A DNA stretch of 44,952 nt from Pseudomonadota bacterium (GTDB lineage Bacteria; Verrucomicrobiota; Verrucomicrobiia; Limisphaerales; SXTU01). A program made the position numbers and the translations under genes. The notes beneath the pieces are model-generated. The model was not told where the DNA came from, ran no database searches, and saw only the letters and a list, made by a program, of their open reading frames with translations. How positions within the stretch are numbered: position 1 is the stretch's first letter; each line of letters opens with the position of its first letter. Of this stretch, positions 7,536 to 16,522 are shown one piece after another. The stretch covers positions 1 to 44,952 of the forward strand of contig RFVF01000036.1 in assembly GCA_009922615.1 (NCBI GenBank), in the 5' to 3' direction.

Positions 7536-10096
7536 TGCAAAAGTCGGAAACGCAGGCGAAAGTTTGGTCCGTCGCCGTCTGGAGTTTGCTGATCGCCTTG
7601 CACGGTGCTTACGCCCAAGGCTCCGCCTCCGACTACGAGCGTGCGTCCAGACTGCGCGAGCGGGTGGCGAACACAGTGTTTCGCACGGAGGTGAAGCCAA
7701 ACTGGCTGCCGGGCAACACGAGCTTCTGGTATCGCGTACAGACCGGGCTGCAGGAGCATGAGTTCGTGTTGGTAGATGCGGCGGCAGGCAAGCGCGCCGC
7801 CGCATTCGATCACGCCAAGCTCGCAGAAGCCTTGACCAAGAGCGGCGAGCAGAACGTGCGGTCAAACCGACTCGCGCTGGAAAACTTAACGTTCACCGAG
7901 GGCGACCAAAGCCTCACCTTCACGCATCGTGACAAGGGCTGGCGGCTGGACTTGCGCACGGCCGGCTTGCAACCAGTCGCGGATCCGACAGCTGCAACTT
8001 CCGGCAAAGCCTTGGCGCAAATCCCGCGCGTCAGCACCCGCACGGGCGGAGACACGCAGATCAATTTTGTGAATCGCACGGCGGGCGAGGTTCAGTTGTT
8101 CTGGCTGTCAACTGAGGGCGAACGGCGCAGTTACGGCAAGCTCGCCGCCGGCCAGCGCCACGCACAGCACACGTTCGTCGGACATGTGTGGATTGTGACC
8201 GATGCGAAGGGCGATATCCTCGCCGCCTTCGCAGGTGCAGAAGCACCCTTCACGGCCGAGATCAACGGTTCGAACCGACCGGCCCAGAAGGCGGTGGCGA
8301 AGGCTAAGGAACCACACCAAGCAGCGCCACTCCCGCCGCGCAAGGGCACTTCGCCGGATGGACGGTGGCGGGCGTTCGTGAAGGATTTCAACGTCTGGCT
8401 CGCCGAAACCGGCGGCGCAGAGACACGCCTGAGTCAAGATGGCAGCGAGAAAGATGCTTACACCGGGCAATTCTCGTGGTCCCCAGACTCGCGAAAGCTG
8501 GTGGCCATCCGCGCCGAGCCCGGACAGCAGCGGAAGGTCACCTTGGTGGAATCGTCACCGAAGGATCAATTGCAGCCGAAAGTCACCACCTACGACTACT
8601 TCAAACCCGGCGACAACCTGCCGCACCCGCGGCCGCAGTTGTTTGACGTGACGACGAAGCGCCAAATCCCGGTCAACGATGAATTGTTCCCCCACCCATT
8701 CACGGAAAGCAGCAGCCTCCCGGTGCGTTGGGAGCGCGATTCAAAGCGGTTCACGTTCAGTTACAATCAGCGCGGGCATCAGATCTTCCGCGTCCTCGGA
8801 GTGGACGGGGAATCCGGAGCGGCCCAGCCGATCGTCAACGAGGAATGCAAGACGTTCTTCTGTTACAGCAGCAAGCAGTTCCTGCACTGGCTTGATGACA
8901 CCCAGGAACTCGTGTGGATGTCCGAGCGGGACGGCTGGAACCATCTCTGGCTCTACGATGCAGCGAACGGCCGGGTGAAAAACCAGATCACCCGCGGCGC
9001 GTGGGCTGTGCGCGGCGTGGACAAGGTGGATCCGCAGACCCGGCAGATCTGGTTTCGTGCGAGCGGCATCCGTCCAGGCCAGGATCCGTATTTCGTGCAC
9101 CACTGCCGCGTGAACCTCGACGGTTCCGGGTTGATCGTGCTGACGGAAGGCGATGGCACCCACAGCATCGAATGGTCCCCGGACCGCAAGTTCTTTGTGG
9201 ACACTTGGTCGCGCACGGACCAACCGCCGGTGAACGAGCTGCGCCGCGCGGACGGGACCCTCGTTTGTGAACTGGAGCGTGGGGATGCACGTGTTTTGCT
9301 GGCCACTGGCTGGCGTGCGCCAGAGCGGTTCGTGGCCAAAGGACGCGACGGGGCGACCGACATTTACGGTATCATCTACTGTCCTACGAACTTTGATCCT
9401 GCGAAGAAATATCCGGTCATCGAATACATCTACGCAGGACCGCACAGCGCGTTTGTGCCCAAGGCATTTGGGCCAATGCCCGGCGGCTGGGTGCGCGAGA
9501 TGGCGGAGCTGGGTTTCATCGTTGTGCAATGCGATGGCATGGGCACGAGTCATCGCTCGAAGGCGTTTCACGACGTGTGCTGGCAAAACCTCGGCGACTC
9601 CGGATTCCCTGACCGTATTGCATGGCTCAAAGCGGCCGCGACGAAGCATCCCGAACTGGACCTGACGCGCGTGGGCATTTACGGCGGCAGTGCGGGCGGT
9701 CAGAGCAGCACGCGCGCGTTGCTGGCTCATGGAGATTTCTACAAGGCCGCCGTCTCCGACTGTGGCTGTCACGACAACCGCATGGACAAGATCTGGTGGA
9801 ACGAGCAATGGATGGGCTGGCCCATCGGCCCGCATTACGCCGAGCAGTCCAACGTCACCCAAGCCGGGAATCTCCGCGGTAAACTCATGCTTGTCGTGGG
9901 CGAGCTGGATAAGAATGTTGACCCATCGAGCACCCTGCAAGTGGCCAACGCGCTCGTGAAGGCCGACAAGGATTTCGACTTGCTCATCATTCCCGGCGCT
10001 GGCCACGGCGCGGCGGAATCGCCCTACGGTCGGCGACGGCGGGCGGATTTCTTCGTTCGCCATTTGCTCGGCAAAACCCCAAGATGGTCGGACTGA
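7535..10096 (+). CDS. Dipeptidyl peptidase IV-like S9 peptidase with inserted VHL-beta-like domain
   Basis: The ATG at 7535 overlaps the previous stop. A signal peptide (VWSLLIALHGAYAQG) indicates export. The middle is a DPP IV beta-propeller, starting near GTSPDGRWRAFVKD and including WSPDSRKLV. The C-terminal alpha/beta hydrolase holds the triad: Ser719 in GGSAGGQ, Asp792 in ELDKNVD and His824 in GAGHG. DPP IV enzymes release X-Pro dipeptides. Between the N-terminal part and the propeller, about residues 175-238 (8060-8250) read INFVNRTAGEVQLFWLS...GHVWIV, which resembles the VHL beta domain; Trp190, Tyr200, His212, Thr213, His217 and Trp219 fall where human VHL has Trp88, Tyr98, His110, Ser111, His115 and Trp117, the hydroxyproline pocket. 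The genes downstream degrade hydroxyproline. Confidence 0.88.
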   Translation: MQKSETQAKVWSVAVWSLLIALHGAYAQGSASDYERASRLRERVANTVFRTEVKPNWLPGNTSFWYRVQTGLQEHEFVLVDAAAGKRAAAFDHAKLAEALTKSGEQNVRSNRLALENLTFTEGDQSLTFTHRDKGWRLDLRTAGLQPVADPTAATSGKALAQIPRVSTRTGGDTQINFVNRTAGEVQLFWLSTEGERRSYGKLAAGQRHAQHTFVGHVWIVTDAKGDILAAFAGAEAPFTAEINGSNRPAQKAVAKAKEPHQAAPLPPRKGTSPDGRWRAFVKDFNVWLAETGGAETRLSQDGSEKDAYTGQFSWSPDSRKLVAIRAEPGQQRKVTLVESSPKDQLQPKVTTYDYFKPGDNLPHPRPQLFDVTTKRQIPVNDELFPHPFTESSSLPVRWERDSKRFTFSYNQRGHQIFRVLGVDGESGAAQPIVNEECKTFFCYSSKQFLHWLDDTQELVWMSERDGWNHLWLYDAANGRVKNQITRGAWAVRGVDKVDPQTRQIWFRASGIRPGQDPYFVHHCRVNLDGSGLIVLTEGDGTHSIEWSPDRKFFVDTWSRTDQPPVNELRRADGTLVCELERGDARVLLATGWRAPERFVAKGRDGATDIYGIIYCPTNFDPAKKYPVIEYIYAGPHSAFVPKAFGPMPGGWVREMAELGFIVVQCDGMGTSHRSKAFHDVCWQNLGDSGFPDRIAWLKAAATKHPELDLTRVGIYGGSAGGQSSTRALLAHGDFYKAAVSDCGCHDNRMDKIWWNEQWMGWPIGPHYAEQSNVTQAGNLRGKLMLVVGELDKNVDPSSTLQVANALVKADKDFDLLIIPGAGHGAAESPYGRRRRADFFVRHLLGKTPRWSD

Positions 10097-10111
10097 TTAC
10101 TCAAACACGAC

Positions 10112-11029
10112 ATGAAACCCCACTGGACCGGCGTCTTCCCCGCCTGCACAACCCAACTCAACAAGGACCAATCCCTCGACCTGCCCGGCACGGCGCGGCA
10201 CTTCGAGGCGCTCATCAAGAGCGGCGTCACCGGCCTCATCGTCTGCGGCTCGCTCGGCGAAAACCAGACGCTCGACCCTGACGAGAAACGCGCCGTGGTG
10301 CGCTGCGCCGTCGAGACAGCGAAGGGCCGCGTGCCCGTCTTGAGCGGCGTGGCGGAATCCTCCACCCGCGCCGCCGTCCGCTACGTGCGCGACGTGGCAC
10401 AACTCGGGGCGGCGGGCGTGATGCTCATGCCGCCGATGAGTTACAAGGGCGACCCGCGCGAGAGCATGACCTACCTCCGCACCGTGGCGAAGGACGGCGG
10501 CTTGCCCATCATGATCTACAACAACCCCATCAGCTACGCGAACGACATCACGCCCGCGCTCTTCGCCGAGCTGGCGGATGAGCCGAAATTCGTCGCCATC
10601 AAGGAAAGTTCCGGCGACCCGCGCCGCATCACCGAACTGCGCAACACCGTCGGCGACCGCTACGCCGTCTTCACCGGCGTGGACGACCTGCTGCTGGAAG
10701 CAGCCATCCTCGGCATCGACGGCTGGGTCGCGGGCACCGGCATCGCGTTCCCCGCCGAGAACCAGCGTCTCTGGGAACTGACGCGCGCAGGCCAGTGGGA
10801 CGAAGCGCGCGCGCTCTACCGCTGGTTCCAGCCGCTGCTCAAACTCGATACGCACGTCCACTTCGTGCAATATATCAAGCTCTGCGAGCAGGAAACCGGC
10901 CTCGGCCGCGAATGGGTCCGCGCCCCGCGCCTGCCCATCGCCGGCGACGAGCGCAAGGCCGTGCTTAAAATCATCCGCGACGCGCTCGCGAAACGGCCGA
11001 AGCTGGCGAAGTTGAACCGAAACCGTTGA
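10112..11029 (+). CDS. DapA/DHDPS-family enzyme, likely 1-pyrroline-4-hydroxy-2-carboxylate deaminase
   Basis: This 305-residue TIM-barrel protein has the DHDPS-family Schiff-base lysine K164 (FVAIKESSGDP), the tyrosine Y136 in MIYNNPISY and the glycine-rich GSLGENQTL loop. Members of this family include dihydrodipicolinate synthase, N-acetylneuraminate lyase and the deaminase of the hydroxyproline pathway. The pathway reading is chosen from context: a proline racemase-family epimerase and a D-amino-acid dehydrogenase are in the same plus-strand cluster. In that route cis-4-hydroxy-D-proline is oxidised to pyrroline-4-hydroxy-2-carboxylate, which this enzyme would convert to 2-oxoglutarate semialdehyde. 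No lysine-biosynthesis gene is nearby. The final semialdehyde dehydrogenase is not in the window. Confidence 0.82.
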   Translation: MKPHWTGVFPACTTQLNKDQSLDLPGTARHFEALIKSGVTGLIVCGSLGENQTLDPDEKRAVVRCAVETAKGRVPVLSGVAESSTRAAVRYVRDVAQLGAAGVMLMPPMSYKGDPRESMTYLRTVAKDGGLPIMIYNNPISYANDITPALFAELADEPKFVAIKESSGDPRRITELRNTVGDRYAVFTGVDDLLLEAAILGIDGWVAGTGIAFPAENQRLWELTRAGQWDEARALYRWFQPLLKLDTHVHFVQYIKLCEQETGLGREWVRAPRLPIAGDERKAVLKIIRDALAKRPKLAKLNRNR

Positions 11030-11035
11030 CCCACC

Positions 11036-11944
11036 GTGAACCTGCGTCTCGTTCTGCTGGCAGTTGCGCTCGCCGTTCCGTCCCTTGCTCAGGCGCAATC
11101 CCACGCCGTGCCGCTCTACCCGGCAGATGGACGCGATGACAAGGCGCTGAAGACCGCCGCCGCCAAGCTTCGCGAGTCCGGCGCACTCGTCTCCGAGGCC
11201 ACCTTGACCAACCAGTTCACGCGCACCAACTGCACACTCACGCTACCTGCGCCGCGCAAAACGCGCCTGTCAGGCCGTGAGCTCTGGGCTGCCGCCCGCG
11301 CCGCGCACATCCGCGTGGGCTGGAATTTCCTCTGCACCAAGTGCAACAACTGGCACCTCGACCTCGCCGGCGGTTACGCGCTCACGAAGGACGGCGCGGT
11401 CGCCACGTGCCAGCACGTCGTGAAGCGCCCGGCGAACTTCAAGGAAGGCTCGATCGTCGCGGCTGACGAGGACGGACGGCTCTTCCCCGTCGTGGAAATT
11501 CTAGCAAGCGACCGTCGGGCCGACACCTGCATTCTGCGCATCCCGGCCAAGGACTTGAAGCCGCTTCCGCTTCAGACCGATGTCACTCCCGGCGACCGCT
11601 GCTTCTGCTTCAGCGACCCGCTCGACGAGCGTGGTTACTTCAGCGATGGCATCGTCAATCGCTTCCTCTCGCGCCACCCGCGGCGCGACACCAACGCCCC
11701 GCCCGTCACGCGCCTGAACGTCACGACCGACTGGGCACCGGGCTCCAGCGGCTCGGCCGTGCTCGACGAATTTGGCAACGCCATCGGCCACGTCACCACC
11801 ATCACCACCCTGCCCGGCGGCAACGAGAAGGCCAACGAAGCAGAGAAAAGCAAACGCGTCATTGAGCCCACGCTCATCACGCTGCACGAAGCCGTGAGCG
11901 CGAAGGACGTGCTCGCGCTGATTCAGAAGCCGGGCAAACGCTGA
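11036..11944 (+). CDS. Exported trypsin-like serine protease
   Basis: The start is a GTG six bases after the previous stop. A cleavable signal peptide ends near SLAQA. The chymotrypsin-fold triad is visible: His127 (VATCQHVV), Asp163 (RRADTCILRI) and Ser238 (APGSSGSAVLDEFGNAIG). There is no PDZ domain, unlike DegP/HtrA. The segment FLCTKCNNWH (99-107) has a CxxC followed by His and may bind metal or form a disulfide. Its place inside the proline/hydroxyproline peptide cluster suggests it supplies periplasmic or external peptides, but the specificity cannot be read from the sequence. Confidence 0.82.
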   Translation: MNLRLVLLAVALAVPSLAQAQSHAVPLYPADGRDDKALKTAAAKLRESGALVSEATLTNQFTRTNCTLTLPAPRKTRLSGRELWAAARAAHIRVGWNFLCTKCNNWHLDLAGGYALTKDGAVATCQHVVKRPANFKEGSIVAADEDGRLFPVVEILASDRRADTCILRIPAKDLKPLPLQTDVTPGDRCFCFSDPLDERGYFSDGIVNRFLSRHPRRDTNAPPVTRLNVTTDWAPGSSGSAVLDEFGNAIGHVTTITTLPGGNEKANEAEKSKRVIEPTLITLHEAVSAKDVLALIQKPGKR

Positions 11945-11949
11945 CTCCA

Positions 11950-12753
11950 ATGTTCGCCGCTGCGTTGACTTGGGAAAAGCTCGTGGGCATCGGCTCTGCT
12001 GTCGCAGTGGAGAACGCGGTGCGTTACACGCTCTTCGCCGGGCTCGGCTGGCTGCTCGGCTACGTATGGTTCCGCCAACGCTGGGCGAAGCGGAAAATTG
12101 TCCCGGCCTATCCCGCGCGCACCGACGTGTGGCGTGAAGTCCGCCTCTCGCTCACCACGGTCATATTCTACGGCCTCGTCGGTGCCGCGACCGTCTGGGC
12201 TGCGTTGCAGGGCTGGACGCAGCTCTACTGGAAACCCGCCGCGCACGGCTGGGGCTGGTTCGCTGCGAGCATCGGGCTGACGATTCTGGTGCACGACACT
12301 TACTTCTACTGGACGCATCGCTTGATGCACCACCCGCGCCTCTTCCGCTGGTTCCATCGCGGCCACCACCTCAGCACGAATCCGTCCCCGTGGGCCGCCT
12401 ACGCGTTCGACCCGCTCGAAGCCATTGTGCAGGCCGGCATCTTCCCCGTCGCCGTCGCGCTGTATCCGATTCACCCACTGGCCTTCGCCACGTTCATGGT
12501 GTGGCAGCTCACCTTCAACATCTTCGGCCATGCAGGCTACGAATTCTGGCCACGCTGGCTGATGGACTCCTGGCTCGGCAAGGTCATGAACACGCCCACC
12601 GCGCACATCCTCCACCACCAACACCTGCGCGGCCATTACGGCCTCTACTTCAACTGGTGGGACCGCCTCCTCGGCACCAACCTCGACCACTACGAAGCCT
12701 GCTTCCGCGAAGTCACCTCTCCCGAACGTCATGCACCGCATCCAAGTCATTGA
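11950..12753 (+). CDS. Fatty acid hydroxylase / sterol desaturase superfamily membrane protein
   Basis: This 267-residue protein has several hydrophobic segments (about 12-40, 68-90, 105-120, 155-180) and the three histidine boxes of the diiron superfamily: HDTYFYWTHRLMHH (115-128), HRGHH (136-140) and HILHHQHLRGHYG near residue 215. Members hydroxylate or desaturate lipid or sterol-like substrates in the membrane. The start lies six bases after the protease stop, and the 3' end overlaps the epimerase gene by 23 bp, so it is co-transcribed with the hydroxyproline genes. No role in that pathway is known to me; it may be a passenger. Confidence 0.85.
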   Translation: MFAAALTWEKLVGIGSAVAVENAVRYTLFAGLGWLLGYVWFRQRWAKRKIVPAYPARTDVWREVRLSLTTVIFYGLVGAATVWAALQGWTQLYWKPAAHGWGWFAASIGLTILVHDTYFYWTHRLMHHPRLFRWFHRGHHLSTNPSPWAAYAFDPLEAIVQAGIFPVAVALYPIHPLAFATFMVWQLTFNIFGHAGYEFWPRWLMDSWLGKVMNTPTAHILHHQHLRGHYGLYFNWWDRLLGTNLDHYEACFREVTSPERHAPHPSH

Positions 12754-13657
12754 CTCCCACACCGGCGGCGAACCCACGCGCATCGTCATCAGCGGCGGCC
12801 CCGACCTCGGCGGCGGCACCGTCGCGGATCAACTCAAGGTCTTCCGCGACCAGCACGACAAGTTCCGTTCCGCCGTGGTCAACGAACCGCGCGGCTCCGA
12901 CGTGCTTGTGGGTGCCCTGCTCTGCCCGCCCGCCGACAAGACCTGCGTCACCGGCGTCATCTTCTTCAACAACGTCGGGGTCCTCGCCATGTGCGGCCAC
13001 GGCACCATCGGCCTCATCGTCACGCTCGCGCACCTCGGACGCATCGGACCCGGCGAACACCGCATCGAAACCTGCGTGGGTGTCGTGACCGCCACGTTGC
13101 ACGCGGACGGCTCTGTCTCCGTGGCCAACGTGCCGAGCTGGCGACAGGTGAAAGCCGCGACTGTGGACGTGCCTGGTCTTGGCAAGATTTCCGGTGACCT
13201 CGCGTGGGGCGGCAATTGGTTCTTCCTCGTCGAAAACCACGGCCTCGCGCTCGACCTGAAGAACGTTGAGCAACTCACCGACGCGAGCTGGCGCATCCGC
13301 CAAGCCGTGAACACGCAGGGCTTCCCCGAAGTGGACCACGTCGAGCTGTTCGGCCCACCGCAGTCCGGCGGCCACTCGCGGAGCTTCGTCCTGTGCCCCG
13401 GCAAAGCCTACGACCGATCGCCCTGCGGCACCGGCACCAGCGCCAAGCTCGCCTGCGTCGCCGCCGACGGGAAACTCGCCGAGGGCGCGGACTGGATTCA
13501 GGAAAGCATCCTCGGCACGAAGTTCACCGGCCGCTTCCGCTGGCTCGACCGCGCGAAGGGCGAAATCGCCCCCGTCATCACCGGCACCGCCTCCGTCAAC
13601 GCGGAGGCCACGCTGCTACTGGACGACAAGGACCCGTTCTGCTGGGGGATTCGTTAG
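12731..13657 (+). CDS. Proline racemase family, probable 4-hydroxyproline 2-epimerase
   Basis: The 308-residue length is normal for the family. Both catalytic cysteines are present: Cys88 in MCGHGTIG and Cys232 in SPCGTGTSAK. Two cysteines fit an epimerase or racemase; the trans-3-hydroxyproline dehydratases of the same family have Thr at the first site. The reaction would convert trans-4-hydroxy-L-proline to cis-4-hydroxy-D-proline. It overlaps the preceding gene by 23 bp and is followed by the FAD dehydrogenase that would use its product. The stop codon lies inside the left arm of a dispersed palindromic repeat. Confidence 0.92.
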   Translation: MHRIQVIDSHTGGEPTRIVISGGPDLGGGTVADQLKVFRDQHDKFRSAVVNEPRGSDVLVGALLCPPADKTCVTGVIFFNNVGVLAMCGHGTIGLIVTLAHLGRIGPGEHRIETCVGVVTATLHADGSVSVANVPSWRQVKAATVDVPGLGKISGDLAWGGNWFFLVENHGLALDLKNVEQLTDASWRIRQAVNTQGFPEVDHVELFGPPQSGGHSRSFVLCPGKAYDRSPCGTGTSAKLACVAADGKLAEGADWIQESILGTKFTGRFRWLDRAKGEIAPVITGTASVNAEATLLLDDKDPFCWGIR

Positions 13658-13796
13658 CCACAGATGCGCACCGATTGGAATGAAGAAGGCAAGAAAACAG
13701 GAAAAGCAAGAGGCCGCAGCAATTCCACCATTTCCTGCCTTCTTGCCTTCCTGCTTATTCCCCACCTGTGTTTCATCTGTGACCATCTGTGGCTAA
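13654..13796. repeat. Dispersed palindromic repeat bridging two operon genes
   Basis: Outer arms TTAGCCACAGATG and CATCTGTGGCTAA, and inner arms around GAAGGCAAGAAAACAGGAAA and TTTCCTGCCTTCTTGCCTTC, form an imperfect palindrome of about 140 bp. The left arm contains the TAG stop of the epimerase gene; the right arm contains the GTG start of the dehydrogenase. Related elements lie at 23999, 24674 and, less clearly, 18432. Confidence 0.75.
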
Positions 13797-15048
13797 AGAA
13801 AAATCCATCCTCATCATCGGCGGCGGCGTCCTCGGCCTGAGCACGGCCTATTACTGCGCACAGCGCGGGCACGAAATCACCGTGCTCGACCGCGAGGCAG
13901 CAGACTACGAGGGCTGCTCGTTCGGCAACGCGGGGATGATCGTGCCCAGCCACTTCATCCCGCTCGCCGCGCCCGGCATGGTCGCGCTCGGGCTGAAGTG
14001 GATGTGGAACCCGGAGTCGCCGTTCTACATCAAGCCGCGCTTCGATTTCGACTTGTTCGACTGGGCCTTCAAGTTCTGGCAAGCCTCCACCGCCGCCCGC
14101 GTCAACTGCGCCGCTCCGCTGCTGCGCGACCTGAGCTTCGCCAGCCGCGCGTGCTTCGAGGAACTGGCAGCGCTGCCGGGCAACGATTTCGGCCTCACCA
14201 TGCGCGGCTTGCTGATGCTCTGCAAGACGCAGCACGGTTTGGACGAGGAGGCCCAGTTCGCCGAGCGCGCCAACCAGCTCGGCGTGCCCGCGCAAGTCCT
14301 CGACGCCAAGCAAACCGCCGCCCTCGACCCCGCCGTCACACTGGACATCGCGGGTGCCGTGCTCTTCCCGAAGGACGCCCATCTCACTCCGGGCCGCTTC
14401 ATGGCCGCACTCCGGGCGCAGTGCGAATCTGCCGGCGTGCGCTTCAAGTGGAACACGGAAGCTACCGGCTTCGCGCGGCAAGGCCAGCGGCTCACCAGCG
14501 TCCGCACAACGCGCGGCGACTTCGCTGCCGACGAGGTTGTCATCGCGGGCGGCTCGTGGTCGCCGCTGCTCGCTCGGGAACTCGGCTTGCGCCTCCCGAT
14601 GCAGGCCGGCAAGGGCTACAGCCTCACGCTGCCGAAGCCACCGCAACTCCCGCAGCTCTGCTCCATCTTCACCGAAGCCCGCCTCGCCGTGACGCCGATG
14701 GGCAAGGCGCTCCGCATCGGCGGCACGATGGAAATCGCCGGCCTCAACGAGGACATCAACCCCGTGCGCGTGCGCGGCATTATCAAGTCCGCGCTCACGT
14801 ATCTGCCGGCTTTCAAGGAATCCGACTTCGACGCCATCCAACCGTGGCGCGGTCTGCGTCCCTGCTCACCAGACGGCCTGCCCTACGTTGGGCGCACCGC
14901 GAAGTTCGCCAACCTCTCCCTCGCCACCGGCCACGCGATGATGGGCCTGAGCCTCGGCCCCATCACGGGCCAGCTCTTGGCCCAAATTCTCTCCGGCGAG
15001 ACCCCGCCGTTCGACCTGTCCCTGCTTTCGCCCGACCGATACAAATGA
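13789..15048 (+). CDS. FAD-dependent D-amino-acid (hydroxyproline) dehydrogenase, DadA-like
   Basis: The 419-residue protein opens [27 protein letters not shown], a Rossmann FAD-binding GxGxxG, with an acidic residue (TVLDRE) ending the second strand. The C-terminal part has [15 protein letters not shown] and [17 protein letters not shown], typical of the DAO/DadA family. It should oxidise a D-amino acid to the imine, feeding electrons to the membrane or oxygen. Together with the epimerase and the DapA-family gene it completes the first three steps of 4-hydroxyproline breakdown. The start is a GTG formed by the repeat at 13654-13796; no better start is seen because the Rossmann motif begins only eight residues later. 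The 3' end overlaps the next gene by four bases. Confidence 0.88.
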   Translation: MAKEKSILIIGGGVLGLSTAYYCAQRGHEITVLDREAADYEGCSFGNAGMIVPSHFIPLAAPGMVALGLKWMWNPESPFYIKPRFDFDLFDWAFKFWQASTAARVNCAAPLLRDLSFASRACFEELAALPGNDFGLTMRGLLMLCKTQHGLDEEAQFAERANQLGVPAQVLDAKQTAALDPAVTLDIAGAVLFPKDAHLTPGRFMAALRAQCESAGVRFKWNTEATGFARQGQRLTSVRTTRGDFAADEVVIAGGSWSPLLARELGLRLPMQAGKGYSLTLPKPPQLPQLCSIFTEARLAVTPMGKALRIGGTMEIAGLNEDINPVRVRGIIKSALTYLPAFKESDFDAIQPWRGLRPCSPDGLPYVGRTAKFANLSLATGHAMMGLSLGPITGQLLAQILSGETPPFDLSLLSPDRYK

Positions 15049-15944
15049 CCATTACCTCCGGTTGCAGCCAGCAACAGATCGAATTGAATAATGGGCCCTG
15101 CTCCGCTTTCAATCACTGCATGCTCTGCCGATATCGAAAGCCTAGTCAGACCGCCCCCAATTGCCCCTTGAGGCGCAATTCATCCCACCGGCGCGTCGGC
15201 TTTACCCTGATTGAACTACTGGTCGTCATCGCGATCATTGCGATCCTGGCGGGGATGTTGTTGCCGGCGTTGTCAAAAGCCAAAAGCAAGGCCATGGGGG
15301 CGAAGACCCAGTCCAACATGAAGCAAATCGGTTTCGCCTACAAAATTTACACTGATGACAGCGATGCCAAGCTCGTGGAATTGGCCCGCAACAACGACCT
15401 CGTGTTAAACCCCATTCCAAACCCGATCATCCCAGGGACCCATAAATGGTGGCCCGATCTGTTGAACGACATTTTGAAATCTCCTTCTGTGTTTGCTTCA
15501 CCCGCCGTTAAAACCGGCAGCCGCCTTGGCATCGGGATGAACCACCCCGAACTCGGGATATGGATTCCAGCTACGGGCACTTATTTTCGCGAGTCCACCG
15601 TTCAAAGACCCGGCGAAACCGTCGTGCTGGCGGATTCCGCAGGCATGAATGCCCCGTCTTCGCCCAGTATCAGCCCTGACAATTGGAAACCTATCGACCC
15701 CTATAGCGGCAATCAGCTCTGGCGGTGCCCAAACAATAATCCGTGGTATGACGGCATTGGCACCCCCGGCCCAAGTTACACATTTGCTGAGCGGGTTTAT
15801 GGGCGCTACAATGGTCGCGCGATGACGGCGTTCATTGACGGTCACTCCGAAGCGATGAAGCCTAGTCAATTTGGATTCCAAGATCCCATCACAGGGGCAC
15901 CTTTGGCAGTGGGTGATCCTCGTGCGCTTTGGGACAAACAGTAA
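15045..15944 (+). CDS. Type II secretion/type IV pilin-like pseudopilin
   Basis: A prepilin signal [13 protein letters not shown] with the conserved Glu at +5 is followed by a long hydrophobic helix, then a periplasmic domain ending [13 protein letters not shown]...RALWDK. This one-gene pseudopilin architecture, with a DGH motif near the C-terminus, is common and multi-copy in Verrucomicrobiota and Planctomycetes. The ATG at 15045 overlaps the previous stop (ATGA) but leaves an unusually long leader of about 50 residues before the cleavage site; an ATG at 15120 is an alternative. A paralogue with the same C-terminal ending lies at 38591-39400. It converges on a small lipoprotein gene 14 bp away. 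Confidence 0.85.
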   Translation: MTITSGCSQQQIELNNGPCSAFNHCMLCRYRKPSQTAPNCPLRRNSSHRRVGFTLIELLVVIAIIAILAGMLLPALSKAKSKAMGAKTQSNMKQIGFAYKIYTDDSDAKLVELARNNDLVLNPIPNPIIPGTHKWWPDLLNDILKSPSVFASPAVKTGSRLGIGMNHPELGIWIPATGTYFRESTVQRPGETVVLADSAGMNAPSSPSISPDNWKPIDPYSGNQLWRCPNNNPWYDGIGTPGPSYTFAERVYGRYNGRAMTAFIDGHSEAMKPSQFGFQDPITGAPLAVGDPRALWDKQ

Positions 15945-15958
15945 GCCTCTCCGCAGGA

Positions 15959-16393
15959 CTATTGGGAGGATACCTCGAAGCGGCGGGTTTTGGGATTCAC
16001 AACATACCTGCCCCCGCTTGGCGCGGCAGGTGGCTGAGTAAGCAAGCCCGCCTTCACCAAATCCTCGACTGATTTCGGTGCAGCCTTGCCGGACATCTCC
16101 TGTGCATCCGCCAGCTCATTCAATCTCTTGATTACTAACTGGGGATTCCCACTCGCCAAATCACGGTTCAACGCGCTCACGGCCTGCGCTTGGGCGGTGT
16201 TTGGAGCAACTTTGGTGTTCAGGCCAACCTCTCCGGACGGGGTCGCGGTCACCACTGGAGCCGTCCCTTTCGGGAGTGCTTGGTTGGCGGCATCCTCGCC
16301 ACCCGAACCGCCTTTCCGTTTGCACCCGGCCAATGTCAGGGTCAGAAGCAGAAGAGTCATGCCAAGAGATGTTCGAAATGGTTTAGGTTTCAT
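15959..16393 (-). CDS. Small lipoprotein, paralogue of the one at 38293
   Basis: The ATG at 16393 gives a lipoprotein signal (LLLLTLTLAGCKRK) with a clear lipobox, then a low-complexity stretch and a C-terminal domain VEDLVKAGLLTQPPAAPSGGRYVVNP. The same C-terminal pattern (LDDLVKAGFLKRLPAAPAGKKYLLSQ) is in the lipoprotein at 38293-38586. Both lie tail to tail with a pseudopilin gene. The function is unknown; a role with pilus-like fibres or their export is an inference from the repeated pairing. Its promoter region is shared with the PerR/Fur gene. Confidence 0.75.
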   Translation of the reverse strand: MKPKPFRTSLGMTLLLLTLTLAGCKRKGGSGGEDAANQALPKGTAPVVTATPSGEVGLNTKVAPNTAQAQAVSALNRDLASGNPQLVIKRLNELADAQEMSGKAAPKSVEDLVKAGLLTQPPAAPSGGRYVVNPKTRRFEVSSQ

Positions 16394-16468
16394 TGGTAAG
16401 TGAGTATTCGGTTCTAGCCCACGTGTCAAACCGGCCGCTTGCTTGCCCACATCAGGATAGCACCACTA

Positions 16469-16485
16469 TTTAGAATAATTCTAAA
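16469..16485. promoter_or_regulatory. PerR-type operator
   Basis: TTTAGAATAATTCTAAA is a perfect 17-bp palindrome with a single central A. The inner 15 bases match the Bacillus Per box (TTATAATNATTATAA) at all but two symmetric positions. It lies 38 bp before the PerR/Fur start codon and 76 bp before the divergent lipoprotein, so it could control the regulator, the downstream SUF genes and the lipoprotein. A TTGACC at 16488 with a weak TACCTT at 16510 is a possible promoter just downstream. Confidence 0.75.
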
Positions 16486-16522
16486 TCTTGACCTGAGCCG
16501 TTTCCCCGCTACCTTTCGCGCC

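Noticed and set aside
13998..15044. Long upstream extension of the pseudopilin frame
   Set aside because: It is the Arg/Ala-rich shadow of the FAD dehydrogenase gene in another frame; the real protein begins near the prepilin signal.
16439..16522. Longer N-terminus of the PerR-like protein
   Set aside because: The frame would run through the palindromic operator and promoter; ATG 16523 gives the normal family length.
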